The translations under genes and the position numbers were made by a program. Positions 28,156 through 37,256 of a DNA stretch of 64,000 nt are shown one piece after another (positions within the stretch are counted from its first letter, which is position 1; every line of letters begins with the position of its first letter). Location of the stretch: assembly GCA_934277375.1 (NCBI GenBank), contig CAKQTZ010000001.1, positions 186,001 through 250,000 on the forward strand, written 5' to 3'. Origin of the DNA: an uncultured Coprococcus sp. Its GTDB lineage: Bacteria; Bacillota; Clostridia; Lachnospirales; Lachnospiraceae. The notes under the pieces were generated by a model. It was not told the DNA's origin and searched no databases. It was given only the letters and a program-made list of their open reading frames with translations.

Positions 28156-29520
28156 TTATTCCTCTTCTGCCTCATCGGCCATAGCCGCCTTCAGCATGAT
28201 CGCACATTCTATACGCTTCTTCTGAAGCTCACAACCTATGTCATATGCATCAAGTATATTGCCGTGGAACTTGTATGAGTTGGCTGCACATCCACCGCTG
28301 CAATAAAATCTTGCAAAGCAGTCTTTACACTTATCCTTGGCATATACATTACACAGCTTGAATTCATTGACTATATCCTGATTCTTGATTCCATCGAATA
28401 CATTTCCTATGCAGAAATCATCCTCACCAACGAACTGATGACAAGGATACAGGTCTCCCCAAGGGGTAACTGCCATGTACTCTGTACCTGAACCACAACC
28501 AGAAAGTCTCTTGGCTACGCAAGGTCCACCCTCAAGATCTATCATGAAGTGGAAGAAATTGAATCCTCTTCCCTCCTTGTGTCTCTTGATCATCTCCTTT
28601 GCCAGAATATCGTACTGTTCAAGCAGTACCGGTATGTCCTCTTCCTTTATAGCGTATGGCTCGTCCGGAAGTGATACAACAGGCTCAACTGATATCTGGT
28701 CAAATCCCAGATCTGCCATGTGAAGTACATCCTCTGAGAAGTCGAGATTGTTGTGGGTGTAAGTACCTCTTACGTAGTAGCTCTTACCGGCTCTCTTCTT
28801 CGCAAATTCCTGGAACTTGGAAAGTATCACATCATAGCTTCCCTTGCCATTCCTGGTAGGTCTCATGTAGTCGTGGACTTCCTTCCTTCCGTCTATGCTG
28901 AGCACCACGTTCGCCATCTCTCTGTTGGCAAATTCCATGATCTCGTCATTCAAAAGCACTCCGTTGGTAGTAAGTGTGAATCTGAACTTCTTGTCATACT
29001 TCTCCTCAAGGCTTCTTCCGTATTCCACAGTCTTCTTGACTACATCCCAGTTCATAAGCGGCTCACCGCCAAAGAAATCCACCTCGAGATTTCTTCTGAG
29101 TCCTGAGTTTGCAACCAGAAAATCCAAGGATTTCTTTGCCACCTCAAGTGACATAAGAGCTCTGTCTCCCTTGTATTCTCCCTCGCCGGCAAAGCAGTAT
29201 CTGCAGGCAAGGTTACAGTCATGGGCGATATGCAGACATAGCGCCTTGACAACTGTCTTTCTCTTCTTAAAATCTATAATATAATCTTTGTAAACGTCAT
29301 CTGTAAATAATGTTCCGTCCTCTACCAGCTGGGCTACCTCATCATATGCCTCGGAAACATCTGCACTGTCATACTGTGACAGTTTCTCTATAATCTGCTC
29401 TTTATCATTCTCCTCATATAAAGAAATAATATCATAGACAAGATCATCTACGACATGTACAGAACCACTACAGACATCAAGCACTATATTATAACCATTG
29501 TTCTTGTACTGATGAACCAT
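28156..29520 (-). CDS. scfB: SCIFF peptide radical SAM maturase
   Basis: A 454-residue radical SAM/SPASM enzyme that, in studied homologues, installs thioether cross-links between Cys and Thr of the SCIFF peptide. The SAM cluster motif is C102-X3-C106-X2-C109 (HDCNLACRYCFAGEGEYKG). The C-terminal SPASM cysteines appear in the ranges GPCVAKRLSGCGSG, GDLYPCHQF, CKDCFARFYCSGGCAA and DIGCELQ. The N-terminal 80 residues form the peptide-recognition-like domain. The start has AAGGAGAATT. The SCIFF precursor lies 147 bases upstream, separated by a strong hairpin. Confidence 0.95.
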   Translation of the reverse strand: MVHQYKNNGYNIVLDVCSGSVHVVDDLVYDIISLYEENDKEQIIEKLSQYDSADVSEAYDEVAQLVEDGTLFTDDVYKDYIIDFKKRKTVVKALCLHIAHDCNLACRYCFAGEGEYKGDRALMSLEVAKKSLDFLVANSGLRRNLEVDFFGGEPLMNWDVVKKTVEYGRSLEEKYDKKFRFTLTTNGVLLNDEIMEFANREMANVVLSIDGRKEVHDYMRPTRNGKGSYDVILSKFQEFAKKRAGKSYYVRGTYTHNNLDFSEDVLHMADLGFDQISVEPVVSLPDEPYAIKEEDIPVLLEQYDILAKEMIKRHKEGRGFNFFHFMIDLEGGPCVAKRLSGCGSGTEYMAVTPWGDLYPCHQFVGEDDFCIGNVFDGIKNQDIVNEFKLCNVYAKDKCKDCFARFYCSGGCAANSYKFHGNILDAYDIGCELQKKRIECAIMLKAAMADEAEEE

Positions 29521-29602
29521 AATTCTCCTTCAAAATATTCCACCGAAACTCTTCGTGGAATTCTAACTTTAGGACGCCACACACGGCACCCTTATACACG
29601 CA

Positions 29603-29641
29603 CTAAAGAGGACTGTCATCATAAACGACGGTCCCCTTTAG
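29603..29641 (-). promoter_or_regulatory. Hairpin between SCIFF precursor and maturase genes
   Basis: A 15-bp stem (29603-29617 against 29627-29641), with one mismatch and one wobble, has a 9-base loop and no T tract. It may stabilise or process the precursor message, or partly attenuate read-through into the maturase. I infer it sets precursor above enzyme. Confidence 0.6.
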
Positions 29642-29666
29642 CTGATCAAATACAAACTGTTACAAA

Positions 29667-29816
29667 TTACTTGTTGTTAACATTCTCACAGCTCTGATTA
29701 CCAACTGTGCATGATGTCTTACAAGCTGACTGGCATGATGTCTGGCACTCGCCGCATCCACCCTTGACCATTGTATTCTTCATAGTCCTATTTGTGAGTG
29801 TTTTAATTCTCTTCAT
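29667..29816 (-). CDS. scfA: SCIFF precursor peptide (six cysteines in forty-five)
   Basis: A 49-residue ribosomal peptide. The leader MKRIKTLTNRTMKNTMVKGG is followed by a Cys/Thr/Ser-rich core with six cysteines at 21, 24, 28, 32, 36 and 43 (CGECQTSCQSACKTSC, then SC near the end). This is the SCIFF family, almost universal in Clostridia and found with its radical SAM maturase, as here. The start follows AGAGAGGTG and an extended -10 promoter lies about 40 bases upstream. Its biological role is unproven; transport or signalling roles have been proposed. Confidence 0.95.
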   Translation of the reverse strand: MKRIKTLTNRTMKNTMVKGGCGECQTSCQSACKTSCTVGNQSCENVNNK

Positions 29817-29852
29817 TCTAGATACACCTCTCTTTTTATGTCATATACCGCG

Positions 29853-29880
29853 ATTATAACATAAAGCTATATAAAATAAA
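29853..29880 (-). promoter_or_regulatory. Promoter of scfA
   Basis: On the minus strand TTTATT (29875-29880), 16 bases, then TGTTATAAT with -10 TATAAT (29853-29858), an extended -10. Confidence 0.65.
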
Positions 29881-29889
29881 AGAAATTTT

Positions 29890-30252
29890 TCAGCTCAGCA
29901 TAGCCCCCAGCATCCCGCCGGCAACACACATAATACACCTGGTAACGCACGGCAAAACTGCACTATCTGGATTGTTCCCAAGGATCACTGATATAGTCAG
30001 CGCTATGGATATGTACAGAATACCATATACAGCCCCCCACAGGAATCTGCGTTCCTTCACCGCCTTCCCAGTTATCAGCCCACCTATAAACGTGGACACA
30101 ATATATATTGCCACGATCACAGCATTCAGCATTCCATCACTTATGTCTGTTTTGTACACAACCACCGCTGCTATAAAAAGCATAACCACTGTAAGTATGT
30201 AGGAGATCAACAACCCCTTGACAACACACATCATCTTCTGCCCCATCATCAT
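29890..30252 (-). CDS. TIGR04086 family membrane protein
   Basis: A 120-residue protein with four predicted membrane helices. The central TFIGGLITGKAVKERRFLWGAVYG segment (Gly-rich, then KxERR) is the family hallmark. It lies just upstream of the SCIFF genes, the location in which this uncharacterised family is typically found in Clostridia, often beside yajC; no yajC is seen here. The start is uncertain among clustered ATGs (residues 1-3 and 7). Function unknown. Confidence 0.75.
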   Translation of the reverse strand: MMMGQKMMCVVKGLLISYILTVVMLFIAAVVVYKTDISDGMLNAVIVAIYIVSTFIGGLITGKAVKERRFLWGAVYGILYISIALTISVILGNNPDSAVLPCVTRCIMCVAGGMLGAMLS

Positions 30253-30321
30253 ATCATCACCATAGTTATTTTCTCTCTATATTATTATGTCGCCATAAGA
30301 CCATTTATTAAAACAAACATG

Positions 30322-30364
30322 AAAAAAGCAATTCTACAGACATTATCCATAGAATTGCTTTTTC
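30322..30364. terminator. Terminator ending the kinase/FHA operon
   Basis: Stem GCAATTCTA/TAGAATTGC with a 13-base loop, flanked by A6 upstream and T6 downstream. It works for the minus-strand HAD gene and may also work on the plus strand. Confidence 0.85.
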
Positions 30365-30377
30365 TTTCGCTGCATAT

Positions 30378-31025
30378 TTAAAACAGACCGCATATATCTT
30401 TTATATCATAAAAGGTTTCATCTGCATGCTCTGCCGTTATGCTGTTTGGTTTTATGAGATCGACCACCATAACTGTGTAAAGACCCGCCCGGTCTGCAGA
30501 TATAACACCATTCACAGAATCCTCCACCGCAACAGCTTCACAGGGATCCACCCCAAGTTTTTCACACGCTTTAATATAGATATCCGGTTCCGGCTTGCCC
30601 TGTGTTATCTCATCTCCACAGACTTTTTCATCAAAGTACTCATATATTCCCACATCCATGAGGCGCTGCCTGGCTCTTTTTCTCTCTGTGGATGTCGCCA
30701 GTGCGATCTTTACCCCCTGGTCTTTCAGATACTCCAGGGTCTCAGCTACATGCTTTTTTATATCTATGCCGTACTCTTTCACATACTCATCGAAGATGTC
30801 CAATGTTCTCTGCCTGAAACTCAGATAGTCAAAGTCTTCTCCCATTATGTCCTTGAACACGCGGGCATTGGAGGTCTTATTGCCTCCAGCCACGCGGTCA
30901 CACACGGACTCCATATCTCTTTCAGGAATTCCAATACTCATTCCATTCTTCTTCCATGAGAGCCTGTATATCTTCTCGGTATCTATCAGAACACCGTCCA
31001 TATCAAACACTACTGCCTTATACAT
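30378..31025 (-). CDS. HAD-superfamily phosphatase (beta-phosphoglucomutase-like)
   Basis: A 215-residue subfamily IA HAD hydrolase. Motif I is VVFDMDGVLIDTEKIY (nucleophile D8, acid D10), motif II the Ser/Thr region LATSTERKRAR, motif III the Lys in GDEITQGKPEPDIY, and motif IV VAVEDSVNGVISADRAG. An alpha-helical cap lies between motifs I and II. Members dephosphorylate sugar phosphates or act as phosphosugar mutases; the substrate is unknown. It starts 17 bases after the giant Ig-like gene and is followed by the terminator, so it is probably the last gene of the kinase/FHA unit. Confidence 0.85.
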   Translation of the reverse strand: MYKAVVFDMDGVLIDTEKIYRLSWKKNGMSIGIPERDMESVCDRVAGGNKTSNARVFKDIMGEDFDYLSFRQRTLDIFDEYVKEYGIDIKKHVAETLEYLKDQGVKIALATSTERKRARQRLMDVGIYEYFDEKVCGDEITQGKPEPDIYIKACEKLGVDPCEAVAVEDSVNGVISADRAGLYTVMVVDLIKPNSITAEHADETFYDIKDICGLF

Positions 31026-31041
31026 ATCATGTTCCTGCCTT

Positions 31042-34000
31042 TTATGCAGCCGCTTTCTTTCTCCTCTTTCTGCCCGCTGCTATAATAATGAATATCAGCA
31101 GCGCGATCAGCAATACAGCAGCCGTTATTATGATGATCAGAACTATAGGTGACATCTTCTCACTGAGTCTGAATGTAAATACTTCACCAGAGTCCTTATC
31201 AAATGTTGATGCAATATTGCCAGCCTTATCCATAGCAGTTACTTCTATCTTATATGTATCGTACTGGTCAACCTGCATCTCGTATTTATTTGTCTGCTTA
31301 TAAGCCGAAGGATCAATGGTATTGCCATTTATCACTATCGAGGTTATCTCATCATCATCATTCTCAAGACCTATAGTCATAGTGAATGGCTCCCTCATGG
31401 TCTCTCCATCCTCTACGCCTGTAATTATGATTCTTGGTGCCGTGCCATCATAGGTAAAATCAAATGACTCAGACGACACATGTCCGACCTTATCAGTTAC
31501 AGTCATCTCTACCTTATGATATCCATCTGACATATCAGAGAAATCAATAAGGTCAACTCCGTCTATCTTGGCATCCACAGTAAAATCTGACGTATCACTT
31601 ACGTCCCAGAACGCATCATATCCCTGATTCTGTATATCTGCGAAATCTGACGCATTCAGAAGAAGATTGCCATCATCACTTCTCACTGCCTTTGCAAGAA
31701 ATTCTCCAAGCTTTGTTGTAGCCTTAACATTCGGCGCCGTATTATCAACAGTGAACACCAGGCTATAATCCTCCGCTTTGTTTCCGAGTTCATCCTGTGC
31801 AGTGATTGATATCTCGTACACACCATCCTCCGAGAATCTTTGTGCTCCAGAGCTTACCTGTGCAGTATTTGAGTAGTCCTTGAAATATTCTCCGGACACA
31901 TCCTGACTATCCTTTTTAACTGCGATCTGAACATTATCCGTTGTGAAAAATGTCTCTTCAACATTTAATGTCATATCAACATAGTTAGGATTGTTTGAAT
32001 CCATGCTACCTATAGGATCAAAATTCTTTACTTCTTTATTGTTATTGTCAACCGCCTGCACTTTTATGACTGGTGCATTAGCATCCACCTTAAATGTCTT
32101 TGTAACACTGGCTGCCCTGTTACCTGAAGCATCCATCGCATTAACAGTTATGGTGTACTCTCCGTCCTCACTAAAATTATAGGTCGCTGTATGTGGTCTG
32201 CCATCTGAAAAGCTAGCTGTACCAAGAGTGGCTATACTGGTGGCAGCTGTACCATCTGTCTTTTTAGTGATATCTGCCGATATCTCAGAAATACCGTTAC
32301 TATATCCATCCATATTCAGCGCAAATGCCTCGTCCACACTGATTGTTGCAGTAACAGCAGAAGACTGTCTGTCATTCACTCCCGATATATCTATTACCGG
32401 AGCTGTTCTATCTATGGTGAATGATACAGAAGCTGTATCAGCCTCATTACCAGCCTTGTCAGCTGCATGTACAGTCACTGTGTATGTACCTTCCTCACCG
32501 AAAGTAACCGACTGCAGACTTACAAATCTGCTTATGCCATCAGCATTCCCCAGATTACTCCACCTGATCTTCTTAATATCCTTTACAAGGCTGCCGTTTT
32601 CGTCGCTGTAACCCTTGAACACAACCTCTCCGGAAGCATTCTTTTTCTCAACCTCTATCCAGTACTGATTACCCTTCATATTATCCGCAAGGGTGAAATT
32701 AACCGTCACATCAGCATTATTAAACTTTTTGTCTACTGCGTTCGTTATCTGGACAGTTGGTTTTTCTTTATCTATATAGAAGCTGCATTTACTGTTATCC
32801 GAATTGCCCGCCATATCGGTAAATGTGGCTTTTATATCATGCTTTCCTGTACCCTTTACCGTATACTTCTTCTCGACCTTGTCCTTCTTAACCACTGTCG
32901 CTGATCCCTGACCATTCTTAGTCTTCACGACGTCGGATGCATTTTCCTGATATGTGACTGTCTCTGCTATATCAAGATCGTGATTGAGTCCCTGAACTCC
33001 TGTAAAATCATACTGATCCTTTGACTTTACAACAATAGAGACATCCTTGTTGTAGTATGTGTCAGGTCTTATCGTCTTCTGTGTTTCCGCATCATATATC
33101 TTTACATACTCTGGCGCTGTCTCATCCACGTAATATGTCTTGGACTCAAGCAGATCCACTCCGGATATATTTGCCGCCGTCTGAAGATCTCCTGGATACC
33201 TGATAACAGAATCTCCGAATCTGTTGGTACCCAGTATTACGAAGTAGAAGTCCGTAGGCGCACCATGCTCCCGCATCCTGTAGGTTATAGTATATGTTCT
33301 TCCACCATTTGACTTGACTATATAGTTGCTCTTCTTTCCTGAGTCATAGTCGCTCTTTGATGTGTTCATCAGTAACTCTTCAACATATGACTCTCCATCC
33401 CCATCAGCATCATATGTCTTATAATTGGCCTGAACTGTGATACCATCATCGCCGCCATAGTATACACCATACGGATCATTTACTATGAACCGGATCTCTT
33501 TGTCCTTACTGAAGGTTACACCGGCATTCTCCATGCCACGCACCTTCACTGTAGGCTTTGCATCATTTCCATTTATTCTGAATGTGATGTTCTTAGTCTG
33601 TGTATTTCCTGCATAATCCGTTGCGTACAGAGTAAGTTCATATACACCCTGTGCAGAGAATACCTTGCTCGTAGTCAGTGTGCCATCCTCTGATACAACA
33701 TAGTCATAATATATATCATGATCATCGCCGATCTGTATCGGATTTCCTTCACTATCATAACCAAATTCCATACGCGTACCAACTATCTGATACTCATACA
33801 TCGGAGCATTATCCGTTGTGTCCTTCCAGCTAAGTCTGACCTTTCCATTGCTGTAATTATCCATATCAGAGAAATTTATCTCAGGCAGATCCGTATTCAC
33901 GACAAATGTCTTTACTATACGTTTTGTGCTCGGTTCGGAAGCCTTATTAGATGCTTTATCCGTTGCAGTGACCACTATCTTATAAACCACATCTGTCTCA

Positions 34001-36393
34001 CAGCCCCCAAGCTCCAGACGTTTTGTCTTTGTTCCATCCGGTGCAGTGCCAACAGTTGTCTCTGTGACTGGCTCATCGTTTATCGTGTAGCTCATGGTAT
34101 ATTTTCCTGAGTTATCGCGCATTGTGACTGTTGCAGTAGGTATCTGATTATAATAGTAAATCTTCTCTCTGCTGTTATACATGCCCTCATCATTACCCTT
34201 GAGCTCAAGGCTTAGCATCTCAGGTCCGGTTATATCAAAGTACATATCTGCCATTTTATCGATACTGTACTCTGTCTCACCATTTTTTCTTGCACGGAGT
34301 GAAAAATAATAATATCCCTGTGGGCTGGTCGCATTCACTCTGAATGTATATGTTATCTCTGTTGTGCCATCCTTGTTCTCAGCAACTTTAACATTATCCA
34401 GAGATTTCAGATCGTCGGCTGTTATATCTTTCTGTGATATATCAAATCCTCCATTTGCATATACATACCTTACATCACTCTTTGTCAGACCGTATCCGGA
34501 TACCTTGTATGTGATCTCCAGTTTCTGATCCGCACCACCATTTGTATAACACGTCTTCTCAGTTGAAAGCGCTGTTCCGTCAGCCAATCTGACGCTTATA
34601 TCTGCCTGCACTTCCGTTCTGTTGACGTATATTTTTTTTCTTTCTGTTGTAGAATTTCCAGCTTTATCAACAGCCTTGACTACAAGCTTATATTTTCCGT
34701 CTTTTTTTATTCTGACCTCATTATTTACGAATTCCCATGTCCTGCTGCCCTGAGCGACCTCATTTCCTGACGCATCATACAGAGCTGCTGTCACCTGGTC
34801 TATACCTGAAGTCTCTACGCTCTTATCCTTATTACGGTCAGCGCACGCAACACTTATAGTCGGGATCTTATTCTTGTCAGGGAACCAGTCATATTCTCCT
34901 GTTGTACCTCTGTTGTTCTCCGATGTGAGTATAATCTCCGGTGCTGTGTAATCTATAAGTACATTATGTTCGCCTATTCCTATATTCGTATTGTCAACAA
35001 CATTTGTCGCATATGCGTATACTGTATAACTACCCTCTTTGCTGATATCCGACTTATCAGACTTGGATATAGTTATAGATCTGCTGATCGTGCCGCCCTT
35101 ATCCGACTCACTTATATTGTATATTGACTTTTTGCTGCCTTTCTTTCCAATAGAATACTCAATATTACTTATATATGAATTATCTGTGCTGGCTGTTATA
35201 TTTATTTTTCCAGATTTCTGCCACTTTGTTCCTATATCTCCGCCGTTCACTGTGACAGATGGTGTCTGCCTGTCCAAAAATACCATAGGACCTTCGTCGC
35301 CATATACATCTTTTTTCTCACCATAGCCGTTAAATACAATCAGCGACAGCTTACCGGATATATCTGTTCCGTCATCTCCCACCAGATCCTTTGGCACCTG
35401 TATAACAGCTGTTCCATTTACAAAGCTTGCCTGGAACTCCTTGCTGCCAACAACGCATCTGAGATACAATGGTATATCTGTCACACCGACATTTTTATCA
35501 CCAGCCTCCTGATGTGCTGACACTGTTATATTGAACGCATCCTTGTTTAATATATATTCGCCTCTTACATTCTTGATGGTCGTTATCTTACCATTTTTGA
35601 TAGATACCTGTGGATCGCTCATGTCGCCTATGTTCTTTACAACCATAGTGACCACATCGCTTTCATTTCCCTCTCCATCAATTGCCTTAAATGTATACTT
35701 TGCAGATTTGTCCTTCACTGCAAACACATACCCATTGACAGTCCTGGTAACATTTACAAATGCTCCTCCGTCAGTGGAGCACTTAACTGTAGCCACGCCT
35801 GTGGCATTTGCCTTGTCACCATCACTTGCCTCGATGCTGAACGATGCCTTGCCGCCCTTTCTCTTCAAATAGCTTCCATCTTCACCAGATATGGTCTCCA
35901 GGCTGTCGCTTGCGATCACTGCGTCTATAACCGGGGCATCTATGTCCTTTGTGTGAATATACACAGTTCCCTTCAGACCATACTTCTTTGCATCCGCGTC
36001 ATAATAATATACAGCTACATGTTGTACATCATCGCATGTCCTGTCCACATCATACGCATCTGTGAATGGTGTCTCCGCATTTATGCTTTTCGCGGGTGTC
36101 TTTTCTGTGTACTCTACTGCATAAATATATGCCGTATCTACAGTTTCACTCTCACCTTTATACGAAAGCCTGTATGTAATCGGGGCATCAAAATCCTCCG
36201 AAATATCAGTATCTGTTCCATCTATCATACCGGTTATATCCACTTCGGCCGACTGGGATTCATCCCCCTGATCTTCCTCCGCAAACAAATGAAAGTGTGA
36301 ATCAACCGCGACCATCGTAAGCAGCATAACTGCTGCCATGACGCATGCAATCAGACGGTGCAATACTGACTTATTCTGCATTATCTTCTTCAT
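31042..36393 (-). CDS. Giant Ig-like repeat surface protein, membrane anchored
   Basis: A 1783-residue exported protein. The N-terminal signal region spans about 1-38 (LIACVMAAVMLLTMVAV). At least ten Ig-like beta domains follow, recognisable by recurring xDxTAPxI links (for example IDYTAPEIILTS, IDRTAPVIDISG, VDNTAPNVKAT) after YTITVNAMDASGN-type strands. The C-terminus has one membrane helix (about 1748-1771) and a basic RKRRKKAAA end; there is no LPXTG sortase motif. TAGGAGGTGAGGG precedes the ATG. Its position 11 bases after the EATDVLR-repeat gene, in a Ser/Thr kinase operon, suggests its display or assembly is under kinase control. An adhesin-like role is inference. Confidence 0.85.
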   Translation of the reverse strand: MKKIMQNKSVLHRLIACVMAAVMLLTMVAVDSHFHLFAEEDQGDESQSAEVDITGMIDGTDTDISEDFDAPITYRLSYKGESETVDTAYIYAVEYTEKTPAKSINAETPFTDAYDVDRTCDDVQHVAVYYYDADAKKYGLKGTVYIHTKDIDAPVIDAVIASDSLETISGEDGSYLKRKGGKASFSIEASDGDKANATGVATVKCSTDGGAFVNVTRTVNGYVFAVKDKSAKYTFKAIDGEGNESDVVTMVVKNIGDMSDPQVSIKNGKITTIKNVRGEYILNKDAFNITVSAHQEAGDKNVGVTDIPLYLRCVVGSKEFQASFVNGTAVIQVPKDLVGDDGTDISGKLSLIVFNGYGEKKDVYGDEGPMVFLDRQTPSVTVNGGDIGTKWQKSGKINITASTDNSYISNIEYSIGKKGSKKSIYNISESDKGGTISRSITISKSDKSDISKEGSYTVYAYATNVVDNTNIGIGEHNVLIDYTAPEIILTSENNRGTTGEYDWFPDKNKIPTISVACADRNKDKSVETSGIDQVTAALYDASGNEVAQGSRTWEFVNNEVRIKKDGKYKLVVKAVDKAGNSTTERKKIYVNRTEVQADISVRLADGTALSTEKTCYTNGGADQKLEITYKVSGYGLTKSDVRYVYANGGFDISQKDITADDLKSLDNVKVAENKDGTTEITYTFRVNATSPQGYYYFSLRARKNGETEYSIDKMADMYFDITGPEMLSLELKGNDEGMYNSREKIYYYNQIPTATVTMRDNSGKYTMSYTINDEPVTETTVGTAPDGTKTKRLELGGCETDVVYKIVVTATDKASNKASEPSTKRIVKTFVVNTDLPEINFSDMDNYSNGKVRLSWKDTTDNAPMYEYQIVGTRMEFGYDSEGNPIQIGDDHDIYYDYVVSEDGTLTTSKVFSAQGVYELTLYATDYAGNTQTKNITFRINGNDAKPTVKVRGMENAGVTFSKDKEIRFIVNDPYGVYYGGDDGITVQANYKTYDADGDGESYVEELLMNTSKSDYDSGKKSNYIVKSNGGRTYTITYRMREHGAPTDFYFVILGTNRFGDSVIRYPGDLQTAANISGVDLLESKTYYVDETAPEYVKIYDAETQKTIRPDTYYNKDVSIVVKSKDQYDFTGVQGLNHDLDIAETVTYQENASDVVKTKNGQGSATVVKKDKVEKKYTVKGTGKHDIKATFTDMAGNSDNSKCSFYIDKEKPTVQITNAVDKKFNNADVTVNFTLADNMKGNQYWIEVEKKNASGEVVFKGYSDENGSLVKDIKKIRWSNLGNADGISRFVSLQSVTFGEEGTYTVTVHAADKAGNEADTASVSFTIDRTAPVIDISGVNDRQSSAVTATISVDEAFALNMDGYSNGISEISADITKKTDGTAATSIATLGTASFSDGRPHTATYNFSEDGEYTITVNAMDASGNRAASVTKTFKVDANAPVIKVQAVDNNNKEVKNFDPIGSMDSNNPNYVDMTLNVEETFFTTDNVQIAVKKDSQDVSGEYFKDYSNTAQVSSGAQRFSEDGVYEISITAQDELGNKAEDYSLVFTVDNTAPNVKATTKLGEFLAKAVRSDDGNLLLNASDFADIQNQGYDAFWDVSDTSDFTVDAKIDGVDLIDFSDMSDGYHKVEMTVTDKVGHVSSESFDFTYDGTAPRIIITGVEDGETMREPFTMTIGLENDDDEITSIVINGNTIDPSAYKQTNKYEMQVDQYDTYKIEVTAMDKAGNIASTFDKDSGEVFTFRLSEKMSPIVLIIIITAAVLLIALLIFIIIAAGRKRRKKAAA

Positions 36394-36404
36394 ACCCTCA
36401 CCTC

Positions 36405-37244
36405 CTATATTTTTTCTTCTGAATGCACCACTACAACGTCCATTATCATCTTCACCGCACCACTGTGTGCGCCGCGAACTTTTTCTTCTCCCTGTGCATC
36501 CACTTTGAGAACATCTGTGGCTTCTTCGTCATCCCCCACTCTGAGAACGTCTGTAGCTTCCTCATCATCCGCCCTGAGAACATCTGTAGCTTCCTCATCA
36601 TCCGCCCTGAGAACGTCTGTAGCTTCCTCATCATCTGTCCTGAGAACGTCTGTAGCTTCCTCATCATCTGTCCTGAGAACATCTGTGGCTTCCTCACCAT
36701 CCTCGTCATATCTGAGAACATCTGTGGCTTCCTCACCATCCTCGTCATATCTGAGAACGTCTGTGGCTTCCTCACCGTCCTCGTCATATCTGAGAACGTC
36801 TGTGGCTTCCTCACCGTCCTCGTCATATCTGAGAACGTCTGTGGCTTCCTCACCGTCCTCGTCATATCTGAGAACATTTGTTGCTTCCTCATCTGTGAGC
36901 TCACGCATATCGCCCTTTTTCGCATTCTGGAGATCGGCTATAGCCTTTTCATAGTTTGCACGTCCTTTTTTCTCTTTTTTAACTGCTGCCGATGACTCTA
37001 CATCTCGAACCGAGATCTTGGACGTATGGTTTTTGATGGCATCCTTCTTGGATGCTCCCATTCCCTGCACACTCTCGTATCCCTTTTCACGGATCTCCTC
37101 TACACTCTTCCGCTCTGTCGATCCTGTTACTATACCTATTGCCTTAGGCACCTTCAACACAACAAACAAAACGATTGCTATTATGGCGAATATTATCGCA
37201 AGTATCAGGCCGCCATATAACATCACATTATAAACTGTTGCCAT
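36405..37244 (-). CDS. Membrane protein with eleven EEATDVLR repeats, likely phospho-scaffold
   Basis: A 279-residue protein. One membrane helix spans about 9-30. A basic/charged cytoplasmic segment follows (about 40-115, including KKDAIKNHTSKISVRDVESS). Residues 119-246 are eleven tandem repeats: five of EEATDVLRYDEDG type (the first has N for D), then units with RTDD, RADD and VGDD spacers. Each repeat offers one Thr followed by D-V-L, matching the pThr with hydrophobic +3 residue favoured by many FHA domains. It sits directly between a Ser/Thr kinase and a surface protein, with FHA genes in the same operon. I infer a multivalent phosphothreonine docking tail. No family name is recognised. 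Confidence 0.75.
   Translation of the reverse strand: MATVYNVMLYGGLILAIIFAIIAIVLFVVLKVPKAIGIVTGSTERKSVEEIREKGYESVQGMGASKKDAIKNHTSKISVRDVESSAAVKKEKKGRANYEKAIADLQNAKKGDMRELTDEEATNVLRYDEDGEEATDVLRYDEDGEEATDVLRYDEDGEEATDVLRYDEDGEEATDVLRYDEDGEEATDVLRTDDEEATDVLRTDDEEATDVLRADDEEATDVLRADDEEATDVLRVGDDEEATDVLKVDAQGEEKVRGAHSGAVKMIMDVVVVHSEEKI
36505..36890 (-). repeat. Tandem 39/33-bp coding repeats (EEATDVLR units)
   Basis: Eleven in-frame units: a run with 39-bp period (EEATDVLRYDEDG) and then a run with 33-bp period (EEATDVLRTDD or RADD). Copies differ mainly at synonymous third positions, such as gtc/atc and ggc/agc forms of the same codons, indicating expansion with purifying selection on the peptide. 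Confidence 0.95.
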
Positions 37245-37256
37245 AATATCATCCCC

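Noticed and set aside
31042..31170. Sortase anchor on the Ig-like protein
   Set aside because: The C-terminus has a membrane helix and basic tail but no LPXTG-like motif before it.
36423..36995. Long plus-strand and other-frame ORFs opposite the EEATDVLR repeats
   Set aside because: They are frame shadows of a repeat with a fixed period. They lack ribosome sites, and the minus-strand frame has a membrane helix, a start and operon context.
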